DNA of 64,000 bases from Legionellaceae bacterium (GTDB lineage: Bacteria; Pseudomonadota; Gammaproteobacteria; Legionellales; Legionellaceae), in NCBI GenBank assembly GCA_029212505.1, contig JARGOS010000006.1, positions 24,152-88,151 on the forward strand, given 5' to 3'. Positions 6,883 to 15,499 of this stretch are shown here, one piece after another (positions within the stretch are counted from its first letter, which is position 1; each line of letters begins with the position of its first letter). The notes below the pieces were generated by a model. That model was not told where the DNA came from and made no database searches. It saw only the letters and a program-made list of their open reading frames with translations. The position numbers were made by a program, and so were the translations under genes.

Positions 6883-8167
6883 ACCCTGCTTAGATGTTTA
6901 TTTAGGCACGCAAGTCATCGCTAGATTAATGCTCATAGAAGAACAGTTTAATTGGCATTATACCGATACCTGGCGACAAACAGGCTATGCGATCTCACCT
7001 CATCTCCCGCTTACAGGCAATATTCCATCACTCCATGTGCAGCGGCTTTTGCGTAATTATCTGCCTGAAGGGCAGGGTTTGGAAGCATTGCTTCATACGT
7101 TTCATTTGAGTAAATATAATACTTTTGGGTTGGTTCGAGCGTTAGGTTTAGATATGCCAGGCGCATTGATTATGCTCATGCCCACGCAACATATGCCTCT
7201 TACACATCTTTTTCGAGAAATTTCTGATGCTGAGCTAGAAGAGCGTTTAAATACACGAAATGAATTTAACATGCTTGTCTGGGACCAAAAGCCACGTCTT
7301 TCTGTTGCCGGTGTGCAAGCCAAAATAAACGTAATACTCAATAACAAAAATCAACTGGGTTTTGGTGAAGGAGGATTATGCTCGACCCATCTGCTTAAAT
7401 TTGAAAAGCATAAATATACTCATTTAGTATTAAATGAATTTATTTCGATGAAGCTTGCTAAATATTGCGGCTTAGATGTAGCCAATGTAGAGCTAAAACG
7501 CTACGGACAACATCAAGCACTCTTAGTTGAGCGTTTTGATAGGAAGTTTATTTCGATGGGAGATGTTAAACGTCGTCATGTAATTGATGGCTGTCAGGCT
7601 CTAAATGTGTCACCGGATGATAAGTATGAAAGAAATTTTGGAAGTGGTCAGGATGTAGCGCACATCCGAGACGGAGCGAGTTTAGTACGGTTATTTAAGT
7701 TTGCTGAGCAATGCCTTACCCCAGCCTTGGTTAAACAGCAAATGCTAGATTGGGTCTTGTTTAATCTCATGATTTTTAATTGCGATGCGCATGGTAAGAA
7801 CATTAGTTTTTTTGTAGGACCTCAGGGGGTTACTCTAGCTCCATTTTATGATCTTGTGAATATAAAAATGTATCCTGATTTTGATCAAGAGATGGCTATG
7901 GGGCTAGGGGATGAGTTTGACATGGGCCAGGTTCATGCATATCAGTTAGCTGACTTTGCTGATACGTGTCAACTGCCTCGTTTGCTCGTAGTTAAACGAT
8001 TAAAGCATATGATAAAAAAATTGCTCATGCCTTGGCCTGCTGAAATTAAACACGTGGTGAATCATGATGAAGAGATTCGTTATGTACAGTGCTATCAATC
8101 TTTGGTTAGAGCACGGTGCGAATATTTGCTAGAAGAAGCCGATGATATAGTAGGTATGACGTTATAG
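6869..8167 (+). CDS. hipA: HipA-like serine/threonine kinase toxin
   Basis: About 432 residues. HipA toxins phosphorylate a translation factor (GltX in E. coli) and cause growth arrest. The N-terminal HipA-coupling domain (LDVYLGTQVIARLMLIEEQ) is followed by the kinase part: SVAGVQAKINV, HLLKFEKHKYTHLVLNEF, ALLVERFDR, then the catalytic DWVLFNLMIFNCDAHGKNIS (N-D-x-H-x-KN) and LAPFYDLVN. All key residues are present. Start 6869 is preferred because GAGG lies about 7 nt upstream. It overlaps hipB by 14 nt. It is the last gene in the cassette before the right-hand direct repeat. Confidence 0.9.
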   Translation: MSGNKPCLDVYLGTQVIARLMLIEEQFNWHYTDTWRQTGYAISPHLPLTGNIPSLHVQRLLRNYLPEGQGLEALLHTFHLSKYNTFGLVRALGLDMPGALIMLMPTQHMPLTHLFREISDAELEERLNTRNEFNMLVWDQKPRLSVAGVQAKINVILNNKNQLGFGEGGLCSTHLLKFEKHKYTHLVLNEFISMKLAKYCGLDVANVELKRYGQHQALLVERFDRKFISMGDVKRRHVIDGCQALNVSPDDKYERNFGSGQDVAHIRDGASLVRLFKFAEQCLTPALVKQQMLDWVLFNLMIFNCDAHGKNISFFVGPQGVTLAPFYDLVNIKMYPDFDQEMAMGLGDEFDMGQVHAYQLADFADTCQLPRLLVVKRLKHMIKKLLMPWPAEIKHVVNHDEEIRYVQCYQSLVRARCEYLLEEADDIVGMTL

Positions 8168-8189
8168 CTTGGTTTACAAATGTCGTAGC

Positions 8190-8232
8190 AATTTAAAAAT
8201 AGATGTGTTTTTCTTTTGATGACAGCTATCAT
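8190..8232 (-). pseudogene. Remnant of the B2 gene 5' end
   Basis: Minus strand from 8232 reads MIAVIKRKTHLFLN, nearly the same as the intact B2 start MIAVLKRKTHVFLN. It then loses all similarity. It is a duplicated fragment left at the right end of the inserted cassette. Confidence 0.75.
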
Positions 8233-8318
8233 TAAAAGTCCTTTTTGATAAATATTCTTTATGAAAATAGGTGTTTTTGCAAGCGCTACGTTTGCAAAGG
8301 AGGTGTTTTTTTATTCAG
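8192..8318. repeat. Direct repeat, right copy
   Basis: Matches 3863-3986 in the same orientation. On the plus strand it includes an ATG at 8261 followed by KIGVFASATFAKEVFF, one residue different from the RT N-terminus at 3933. Here the frame continues for only 42 codons to a stop. Downstream lies the HPr-kinase-like gene. The remaining gap to 8472 contains only the candidate promoter below. Confidence 0.85.
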
Positions 8319-8407
8319 GACAAGCGGTTCTGCCAGTTACATATCAGGGATATACATTTTTTGCGTTACCTATAGGGTTATTGTTATAAATTTTTTGATG
8401 CTGCGCT

Positions 8408-8435
8408 TTGACTTGGGTCAGATATCTGGCACAAT
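8408..8435 (+). promoter_or_regulatory. Candidate promoter of the RiPP modification operon
   Basis: TTGACT (8408-8413), 16-nt spacer, CACAAT (8430-8435), 38 nt before the first gene of the operon. The -35 is close to consensus and the -10 is weak. Confidence 0.4.
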
Positions 8436-8472
8436 CAAGCAATAATAAAACCGCACTCAGGGACGGAGTGAT

Positions 8473-9387
8473 ATGTATCTTTACCATGCGTTTGGATTAA
8501 ACATTCAAAGCGCACTTAACCTACCGGAATTATTGGCTTGTCCAAATAACACTAATATTAATCCCGATGTGACCATTCAGTTTGGGGATGTTGCCAAAAC
8601 AGGTTTATCAGAAGTGATGGCTGGTGGCGCATTTTATCAAGCCAATCATGATGAACTTTGGCTCGATGTACCCAACGTTGCACGTTATCTCATAACCCAT
8701 GGCAATTGCATCACGATAGATCCGTATGAACAAGCGGACGAAGACAGCATTCGGGTATTTTTGCTTGGCTCCGGTATGGGGGCATTGTTGATGCAACGCG
8801 ATTTGTTTTTATTGCATGCGAATGCGATTAAAATGGGTGATGCCTGTGTTTCGTTTTCAGGAAACTCGGGGGCGGGAAAATCAACTTTATCAGCGGCCTT
8901 TATGCGTCGTGGTTACTCGGTGCTTGCCGATGATGTGTGCGCGGTTAACCAAGCGGGGCAAGTGATGCCAAGCTTCCCTCACGTTAAATTATGGGCAGAC
9001 TCAAGCTATAAATTAGAGATTAAAACGGATGAGCTTAGACGCATTCGGCCAAAGATCGAAAAATTCGCCGTGCCGCTTAATCAGCAGTTTTATTCAGCCA
9101 ACTTGCCGTTGAAAGTTTTGTATATTTTAAACTCGCATAATCAAGAGACGTTTGAATTTGAAGCGATTGAAGGCATGCATAAAATGCTGCCACTTAAAAA
9201 TAATACGTATCGTTCTCAGTATTTAAAAGGCTTAGGTAAAACCAAAAAGCATTTAAAACATGTTGGCAGTTTAGCCTCACAGGTGGATGTGGTACGTATC
9301 ACACGGCCTCGCGCTGGGTTTCAGCTGGATGAGCTGGTGGATTTAATACAAAAAGATTTGTTAGAGCGAGGCGTGGTCGGTGTCTGA
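8473..9387 (+). CDS. HPr-kinase-like protein of a lasso-type RiPP cluster
   Basis: 304 residues. The N-terminal beta-rich domain (FGLNIQSALNLPEL) and the HPrK C-terminal P-loop fold are visible: FSGNSGAGKSTLSAAF (Walker A, about residues 128-143) then SVLADDVCAV with the acidic pair. Stand-alone proteins of this type occur in lasso clusters, where PadeK/ThcoK enzymes phosphorylate the C-terminal Ser of the precursor. Here the candidate precursor ends in Ser. GGACGGAG provides a strong ribosome-binding site. It is the first gene of a tightly packed operon and overlaps the sulfotransferase by 8 nt. Confidence 0.85.
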   Translation: MYLYHAFGLNIQSALNLPELLACPNNTNINPDVTIQFGDVAKTGLSEVMAGGAFYQANHDELWLDVPNVARYLITHGNCITIDPYEQADEDSIRVFLLGSGMGALLMQRDLFLLHANAIKMGDACVSFSGNSGAGKSTLSAAFMRRGYSVLADDVCAVNQAGQVMPSFPHVKLWADSSYKLEIKTDELRRIRPKIEKFAVPLNQQFYSANLPLKVLYILNSHNQETFEFEAIEGMHKMLPLKNNTYRSQYLKGLGKTKKHLKHVGSLASQVDVVRITRPRAGFQLDELVDLIQKDLLERGVVGV

Positions 9388-10225
9388 ACAGAAAGGAATT
9401 TATTGGCTTGCGTCGTATCCCAAATCAGGCAATACGTGGTTTCGTGTTTTTTTGGCGCATATGCTGGCTGAATCGGATGAAGGTTTAGATTTAGATAGTA
9501 TTCATACCGGAGCGATTGCCAGTGGGCGAGGCTGGATAGATGAAGCCCTGGGGTTTGATAGCGCGAATTTCACGCATGATGATTTAGATGCCCTGCGACC
9601 TGCGGTTTATCGATGGCATGCCGAGCAAGCAACCACAGCCGAGCATCATAAAACGCATGATGCCTACACCTATTTACCGAATGGCGAAGCGTTGATTCCT
9701 GCTCAACACTCACTGGGTGCTGTCTATTTTGTACGTAATCCTTTAGATGTCGCCGTATCGTTTGCCAATCATATGAATTGCTCAATTGATAAGAGCATTG
9801 AGTCGATGCGACAACCTGATTTTTCGTTCTGTAAAGGTAATAAAAAATTGCACGATCAATTACGACAGCAATTATTATCGTGGTCGATGCATGTCAAAAG
9901 CTGGTGTGAGGCAAAAGACATGAATTGCCTGGTGTTGCGATATGAAGACATGAAGCAAGAGCCGATGGAGACGTTTACGCGTGCAGCAAATTATTTGAAG
10001 CTGGATACGTCTGAACAACGAATTCAGCGAGCATTAGAGCACGCGCATATTGATCGCTTGCAAAATTTAGAGCAATCGGATGGATTTAAAGAAAAGCCGC
10101 CCAAAGTGAAGCAGTTTTTTAGAAAAGGTATGGTCGGTGATTGGAAGAACGTACTGACCTCAAAGCAAATTGACACGATTATTCATGATCATGGTGAGGT
10201 GATGGCGACCCATGGTTATATTTAA
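9380..10225 (+). CDS. PAPS-dependent sulfotransferase
   Basis: 281 residues, GTG start overlapping the previous stop. It transfers sulfate from PAPS to a hydroxyl or amine. The 5'-phosphosulfate loop is YPKSGNTW (residues 13-20). The 3'-phosphate motif is FVRNPLDVAVSFANHMN. VLRYEDMKQEP and the terminal FFRKGMVGDWKN (RKGxxGDWKN) are also present, so all cofactor motifs of the sulfotransferase-1 family are there. A PAPS-forming enzyme is three genes downstream. The acceptor is probably the RiPP product, since the gene lies between the kinase and the recognition protein, but the acceptor cannot be read from the sequence. Confidence 0.9.
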   Translation: MSEQKGIYWLASYPKSGNTWFRVFLAHMLAESDEGLDLDSIHTGAIASGRGWIDEALGFDSANFTHDDLDALRPAVYRWHAEQATTAEHHKTHDAYTYLPNGEALIPAQHSLGAVYFVRNPLDVAVSFANHMNCSIDKSIESMRQPDFSFCKGNKKLHDQLRQQLLSWSMHVKSWCEAKDMNCLVLRYEDMKQEPMETFTRAANYLKLDTSEQRIQRALEHAHIDRLQNLEQSDGFKEKPPKVKQFFRKGMVGDWKNVLTSKQIDTIIHDHGEVMATHGYI

Positions 10226-10264
10226 TGGTTATATTGATATAGATATATTTAGGAGCGGGATAGC

Positions 10265-10531
10265 ATGCTAGCAATTAATCAAGATGTGGTGTTTACACAA
10301 ATCGATGAAGATATCGTGATGATGGATCCAAATTCTGGGGAATATCATGGCCTAAATACAGTAGGGGCTGAGCTCTGGAATGCTTTGGATGAAAAACCGA
10401 TGAACCATGATGATATGGTGAGCTACTTACAAAAAGAATATGCGCTTGACGAGCAAACCGCGACAACGGATGTTGGAGCGTTTGTCGATGCGTTGCTAGC
10501 AAAAGAATTTCTTGTGGTGACTGCGGATTAA
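10265..10531 (+). CDS. PqqD family RiPP recognition protein (lasso B1-like)
   Basis: 88 residues forming the PqqD winged-helix recognition element: the beta hairpin DEDIVMMDPNSGEYHGLN, then VGAELWNALDEK, then a helical half ending in VDALLAKEFLVV. B1 proteins bind the YxxPxL leader and pass the precursor to the B2 protease and tailoring enzymes. An AGGAGCGGG box precedes the ATG. The ABC gene follows after 1 nt. Confidence 0.88.
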   Translation: MLAINQDVVFTQIDEDIVMMDPNSGEYHGLNTVGAELWNALDEKPMNHDDMVSYLQKEYALDEQTATTDVGAFVDALLAKEFLVVTAD

Positions 10532-10532
10532 A

Positions 10533-12299
10533 ATGGGCTTTAATCTAAGCAATCTTCGTGTATTAAGCTGTTTGTTGCGCGACCTTTTTAAATTTGATGC
10601 CCGACGTTCAAGTATGACGTTGTGTTTGATGTTTTTAAAAAGTGTGACATCGGGCGTTGGACTGCTGCTTATTTTACCGCTCTTGCAGCTGATTGGTATT
10701 TCGTTAGGGGCAGTAGCGAGTCAAGGGATACTCACCCAATTTAATGCAATGCTTGATCACTTGCATATTCCCATGACGTTGGTGAGTGTACTTGCTGTAT
10801 ATACCGTGATGATAAGTTTGATTGCGCTGCTTGCTTATGTAGAGCAAGTGATGGGAGTAGTCCTGCAACAAAGCTACACGCGCTACCTACGTGCAAGCTT
10901 GCATCGAACGCTACTGATGACCCCATGGTCCTTTTTTTTAAAGCGTAAAATGTCAGATGTGTTGTACAGCTTGACCACGCAAGTGCAAGGGGTGGCTACG
11001 TGTAATTATCAGTTATTAAGTTTGATTAATACGCTGTTTCTTGTGATGGTGTACACGGGCCTTGCCTGTTTGCTCTCTTGGAAAATGACCATGGCGGCCA
11101 TGGGGTGTGCTTTGCTTTTGCTATGCCTGATGCTGCCGTTGCATCGTCTCACATCCAAAGCAGGACGAGACCACTTGCATAAAAATCAATGCATATTCCA
11201 AGCGATTCAGGAGCAATTTTCCGCGCTTAAAATGCTCAAAGGCTCAGGGCTTGAAACACGCTTTATCGATAAGCTTGTAGATGTGAATGCGTCACTTGAA
11301 TATCAAAATCAACGTGTGACTGTGATGACGGCGCGAAGCCGTTTGGTGTATACCTGTGGTTCGGTCATGGTATTGAGTGCGTTGCTCTATTTAGCCATCG
11401 GGGTGATGCATATGCCGCCCGCAAGCTTATTATTGCTTTTGATTGTGTTTGCACGTACGTTACCCATGGTATCAACGGCTCAACAAACGTATCAACGTAT
11501 TTTACATCAATTGCCAGCGTATCTTGGTATCCAAGGCTTAGTACAAGCATGTCAAGTGGAGCAAGTTTTATCTCAGCCAACTGTCCAGACCGTAAAATTT
11601 GAATCACAGATAGAATTTAACTCAGTCAGTTTTGCCTATCCAGCCAAGCCAGATACGTATATTATTCACCATCTTTCGTTAAAACTTACTAAAAATAGCA
11701 CGACGGCTTTCATCGGCCCATCTGGTGCAGGAAAATCGACGTTAGCGGATTTAATGGTAGGTTTGCTTACACCAAGCTCAGGAGAAATTTATATTGATGG
11801 AATGCGATTGGATGCCTCCAATCATACAGCTTGGCAGCGTCATATTGCTTATGTAACCCAAGATGTTTTCTTATTTCATGCCTCGGTACGTGATAATTTA
11901 ACTTGGTTTGGTCATGATGATTATACAGACGACGCACTTTGGCAGGTATTAAAGGCGGCTTCTGCTGATTTTGTGCATGATTTAGATGAAGGACTCGATA
12001 CGATACTGGGCGATCGCGGTGTGCGTTTATCTGGCGGCGAACGTCAACGTATTGCGCTTGCACGTGCGTTATTGATGAAACCAAAATTATTGGTATTAGA
12101 CGAAAGCACGAATGCACTCGATACCCAAAATTTAAAGCATATCCAAGCCGCACTCGCGGCCTTACGCGGTACCATGACCATCGTGATTATTTCACATCAA
12201 GAGGGTATGTGGGCGTTTGCCGATCAAAAAATTAAACTTCAAGCGAGAGAGAAAAAAAGCCATGCATTATTGGACGTTAAGCAAGCGGCAGCAGTGTGA
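10533..12299 (+). CDS. ABC exporter (lasso D-like, fused membrane and ATPase domains)
   Basis: 588 residues. About six membrane helices in residues 25-330 are followed by a nucleotide-binding domain with Walker A GPSGAGKST (about 394), signature LSGGERQRIALARALL and Walker B KLLVLDEST. This is the layout of McjD-type exporters that pump out the mature peptide and give self-immunity. There is no N-terminal C39 peptidase domain, consistent with B2 doing leader removal. Its 3' end overlaps the next gene. Confidence 0.88.
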   Translation: MGFNLSNLRVLSCLLRDLFKFDARRSSMTLCLMFLKSVTSGVGLLLILPLLQLIGISLGAVASQGILTQFNAMLDHLHIPMTLVSVLAVYTVMISLIALLAYVEQVMGVVLQQSYTRYLRASLHRTLLMTPWSFFLKRKMSDVLYSLTTQVQGVATCNYQLLSLINTLFLVMVYTGLACLLSWKMTMAAMGCALLLLCLMLPLHRLTSKAGRDHLHKNQCIFQAIQEQFSALKMLKGSGLETRFIDKLVDVNASLEYQNQRVTVMTARSRLVYTCGSVMVLSALLYLAIGVMHMPPASLLLLLIVFARTLPMVSTAQQTYQRILHQLPAYLGIQGLVQACQVEQVLSQPTVQTVKFESQIEFNSVSFAYPAKPDTYIIHHLSLKLTKNSTTAFIGPSGAGKSTLADLMVGLLTPSSGEIYIDGMRLDASNHTAWQRHIAYVTQDVFLFHASVRDNLTWFGHDDYTDDALWQVLKAASADFVHDLDEGLDTILGDRGVRLSGGERQRIALARALLMKPKLLVLDESTNALDTQNLKHIQAALAALRGTMTIVIISHQEGMWAFADQKIKLQAREKKSHALLDVKQAAAV

Positions 12300-13926
12300 T
12301 CTTGAGTGCTTATTAAACGGCGCTTTTGCACCGTTGAATGGTTTTTTAGATGAAGATGATTATGACAGCGTGTGTGACACCATGCGCCTGCAAGATGGCC
12401 GCTTGTGGCCTATGCCCATCACACTTGATGTGCCTCAAGCGTTTGCTGAGCAGTGCGTTTTAGGGGATGAAATTGTCTGCGTGGATGATGAAAATACGCC
12501 CTTGGCAAGCTTAAAAATAAGTTCTCTATGGCAACCCAATAAAGACCGAGAAGCGCTGCAGGTGTTTGGAACAAACGATAAGCTTCATCCGGGTGTGAAA
12601 TATTTATATGATGAAGCGGGTGCTTGGTATATTGGCGGGCGCGTGACAGCGCTGTCTACGCCCGTGCATTATGATTTTCTTCAGTATCGGCACACGCCTG
12701 CAGAGTTAAAGCAATTATTTAAGCTCTACGGTTGGTCACGCGTGCTCGCTTTTCAAACGCGTAACCCGATTCATCGCGCGCATTTTGAATTAACACAACG
12801 CGCGGCGCGTAAGGCCAATGCAAACTTATTGATTCATCCGGTTGTTGGCATGACTAAGCCTGGCGATATTGATTATGTTTTACGTGTTAAATGCTATGAG
12901 CATGTGATCAAGCGCTACCCGAGCACGCAGCACGCGATGTTGAGTTTGCTACCGTTGGCGATGCGCATGGGTGGGCCGCGTGAAGCGGTGTGGCACGCCA
13001 TCATTCGTAAAAATTATGGGGCGACTCATTTTATTGTGGGGCGTGACCATGCGGGGCCTGGAAATAACAGCCAAAATCAAGCGTTCTATGAGCCTTATGC
13101 GGCGCAAACGCTTTTGCTTGCCCATGCAGACGAAATTGAATTAAATATCATGGCATCTCCGGCGATTGTTTATGTTAAGCAAAAACAGGCTTTTTTGAGT
13201 ACCGATGAGCTGAGTGCGGATGATGTGGTTGAAAATATTTCAGGAACGGCCTTGCGGCAGGCACTGCAATATCGAAAACAGCTTCCGGAGTGGTTTTCGT
13301 TTCCTGAAGTGATTCAAACCCTACAAGCAGCCTACCCGCCCAAGCATGAACAAGGCTTTGCCTTATTTTTCACAGGATTATCGGGTGCAGGAAAATCAAC
13401 ACTGGCTAAAGCGGTGCAAGCAAGATTGTTGGAGGACAATCGCCGTCACGTGAGTTTATTGGATGGTGATGTGGTGCGCCATCATTTATCAGCAGGACTT
13501 GGTTTTTCAAAAAAAGACAGAGATACAAATATTCATCGCTTAGGCTATGTTGCGTCTGAGATTACCAAACATCAAGGCATTGCAATTTGTGCGGCCATAG
13601 CGCCTTATGCCGAGGCACGTCGCCGTGCGCGAATGCAAATTGAACAATACGGGGGCTTTATTGAGATTTATGTCGCAGCAGATATCAATGTATGTAAATC
13701 ACGTGATGTCAAAGGCTTGTATCAAAAAGCAGAAGCGGGCTTAATCACAGGATTTACAGGTGTAGACGATCCGTATGAAATACCCAATAATCCTGAATTA
13801 GTTATTGATACGGCTCATCTATCGATTGTGGAGGCTGTTGATATGATTTTTGATGCATTAAAGCATTTAGGGTTTTATGAGGAAGCTAAAATTGCTAATA
13901 ACATCACGATCGAGGCCCTGGTGTGA
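12262..13926 (+). CDS. Bifunctional sulfate adenylyltransferase / adenylylsulfate kinase (PAPS synthase)
   Basis: About 554 residues from ATG 12262. A longer TTG start at 12217 is less likely. Residues about 1-365 are a Sat-type ATP sulfurylase: FQTRNPIHRAHFE, HPVVGMTKPGDID, MRMGGPREAVWHAIIRKNYG, GRDHAGPG. Residues about 370-554 are an APS kinase: GLSGAGKSTLAKAV (P-loop), LLDGDVVRHHL, GLGFSKKDRDTNI, AICAAIAPY. Together they turn sulfate and two ATP into PAPS, the donor for the sulfotransferase three genes upstream. It overlaps the ABC gene by 38 nt. That it is embedded in a RiPP operon rather than among cys genes argues for dedicated donor supply. Confidence 0.9.
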   Translation: MHYWTLSKRQQCDLECLLNGAFAPLNGFLDEDDYDSVCDTMRLQDGRLWPMPITLDVPQAFAEQCVLGDEIVCVDDENTPLASLKISSLWQPNKDREALQVFGTNDKLHPGVKYLYDEAGAWYIGGRVTALSTPVHYDFLQYRHTPAELKQLFKLYGWSRVLAFQTRNPIHRAHFELTQRAARKANANLLIHPVVGMTKPGDIDYVLRVKCYEHVIKRYPSTQHAMLSLLPLAMRMGGPREAVWHAIIRKNYGATHFIVGRDHAGPGNNSQNQAFYEPYAAQTLLLAHADEIELNIMASPAIVYVKQKQAFLSTDELSADDVVENISGTALRQALQYRKQLPEWFSFPEVIQTLQAAYPPKHEQGFALFFTGLSGAGKSTLAKAVQARLLEDNRRHVSLLDGDVVRHHLSAGLGFSKKDRDTNIHRLGYVASEITKHQGIAICAAIAPYAEARRRARMQIEQYGGFIEIYVAADINVCKSRDVKGLYQKAEAGLITGFTGVDDPYEIPNNPELVIDTAHLSIVEAVDMIFDALKHLGFYEEAKIANNITIEALV

Positions 13927-14993
13927 TGTGGAATGGGGCTGATGTATCAGCTGAAGAATTATGGATTCGTGCTATCTGTCGCTATGCTTTAGGGCATATG
14001 AGCGTGGCAAATTGTTTACCATATTTAGAGCATGCGATGGATGAAACGCATTGTTTGGATTTATTGCATGAGCATCGGTTATATTTATTGGTGTACCAGG
14101 TGCTTTCAAAAGATTTCGATGCGTATGTTGCACCGGATTTTATGCGTGTCTTGCAACAAAAATCGCAGCATATTCTAAAGCAGCAATTAGGCTTAATGCG
14201 TGTTTCAAAAGAACTTCATCATGCGTTTGAAGCGCATCAAATTGAACATATTTTTTTAAAGGGCCCGGCTTTAAATCAAATCTTATGGGGGCGACAGATG
14301 ATGCGTTATTCGGGTGATTTGGATCTATTAATTCAACCGAAAGATATTTTTAAAGCGGAGGCGGTGCTTCAAACATTAAAGTTTACGCATGCATTATCCC
14401 ATAAATTCATCCGAATACATCAAATCTTTCAGCGTTTAAGCATTAGAAAAGATGTGGTGTATCGACGAGCCGATCTGCCTCAGGCGTTGGAGCTGCATTG
14501 GAAAACAAGTGCTACAGAGTTTATTGTAACATCAAATAAGTCACTTCATTTAGCTGACGAAGAATACGCGCTTTATTTATGCTTACATGCTGCGAAACAT
14601 GGTTGGTCTAGACTTATATGGCTGGTTGATATCGTGGCGTTGATACAGGTAAAAAAAATAGATGTAGCGCGTTTACAAGTCTTGGCTAAAGCGTGTCATA
14701 TTGGTCCTGTTGTGGACGAGGCGATTCTTTTAGCTCAGCAATGGCTTGGTATTTCGCTTACCACAAGCGATGCATTTGAAAGGCTTAAAAAGCGCCGCGC
14801 ATGTTTACAAAAGCGTATTAAAATAGGGAAAATTCCGGCCAAAAATAATTGGATACGTACGTTTAGAAAAATTTATTATATGAATCATGTGTGCTCGAAT
14901 AGGTGGTGTCAGTTATGCTTATGGACACAAAATATTTTAGGAGCTATTGTTTCAAAATGCTTGTTATGTATGAGGAAAGAAAAAAATGCATGA
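13926..14993 (+). CDS. Nucleotidyltransferase family protein (NTP_transf_5 type)
   Basis: About 355 residues. A GTG at 13923 is an alternative start; either way it overlaps the preceding stop. The core IEHIFLKGPALNQILWG, then MMRYSGDLDLLIQPKDI, gives the Gly and the D-x-D metal site of the pol-beta-type transferase fold. A helical region (DEEYALYLCLHAAKHGWSRL) follows, as in the uncharacterised nucleotidyltransferases often found with lasso kinases. It could add a nucleotide or other phosphate-linked group to the peptide. No activity can be inferred beyond the fold. Confidence 0.8.
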   Translation: MWNGADVSAEELWIRAICRYALGHMSVANCLPYLEHAMDETHCLDLLHEHRLYLLVYQVLSKDFDAYVAPDFMRVLQQKSQHILKQQLGLMRVSKELHHAFEAHQIEHIFLKGPALNQILWGRQMMRYSGDLDLLIQPKDIFKAEAVLQTLKFTHALSHKFIRIHQIFQRLSIRKDVVYRRADLPQALELHWKTSATEFIVTSNKSLHLADEEYALYLCLHAAKHGWSRLIWLVDIVALIQVKKIDVARLQVLAKACHIGPVVDEAILLAQQWLGISLTTSDAFERLKKRRACLQKRIKIGKIPAKNNWIRTFRKIYYMNHVCSNRWCQLCLWTQNILGAIVSKCLLCMRKEKNA

Positions 14994-15390
14994 TGTTCGC
15001 TGGAAACAGAGGCTTGATAATTACGGAAAAGCTTTAGCTCAATTGAGTAAATTTTTACAAAAAGATAATCTCAACGAATTAGAAGAGCAGGGTTTAATAC
15101 AGGCGTTTGAATATACGCATGAGCTTGCCTGGAAAACTAAAAAAGATTTTTTGGTGTCTCGAGGCGTCGATAATTTATTTGGTTCAAAAGATACTGCACG
15201 CGAAGCATTTAAATTAGGTTTAATCGAGCATGGGGATGTCTGGATGGATATGATTAAAAGTCGAAATCTGACATCGCATACGTATAATGATGTGATTCGT
15301 GACAAAATTATTAAACGAATCATAGAATGCTATTATGGTGAATTTGAATTAAGTTATGAAAAACTGAAACTTCTTGCTGTGGACGAATAA
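14986..15390 (+). CDS. HEPN domain protein, HI0074 family
   Basis: 134 residues, all-helical. It is typical of the HI0074 'nucleotidyltransferase substrate-binding' family: WKQRLDNYGKALAQL, EYTHELAWKTKKDFL, DTAREAFKLGLI, and the RNase motif R-N-L-T-S-H-T-Y (RX4HXY). Such HepT-like toxins are normally paired with a small MNT antitoxin that adds AMP to the Tyr. No small MNT gene is present. The only nucleotidyltransferase is the 355-residue upstream gene, which overlaps it by 8 nt. GAGGAAAG is the ribosome-binding site. Confidence 0.85.
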   Translation: MHDVRWKQRLDNYGKALAQLSKFLQKDNLNELEEQGLIQAFEYTHELAWKTKKDFLVSRGVDNLFGSKDTAREAFKLGLIEHGDVWMDMIKSRNLTSHTYNDVIRDKIIKRIIECYYGEFELSYEKLKLLAVDE

Positions 15391-15499
15391 CATGCTCGCG
15401 ATAATGAATCATAAAAGACAGGCTTCTTAGAACCAGGTACAATTCACCTCAGAAAAATATTAAACATAAAATATTATATTAGCTATTGATAGGTAAGAC

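Noticed and set aside
8245..8445. 66-residue plus-strand ORF before the HPr-kinase-like gene
   Set aside because: It spans the duplicated repeat and has no ribosome-binding site or motif. The 42-codon frame from 8261 lacks a YxxPxL motif, so it is not called a precursor.
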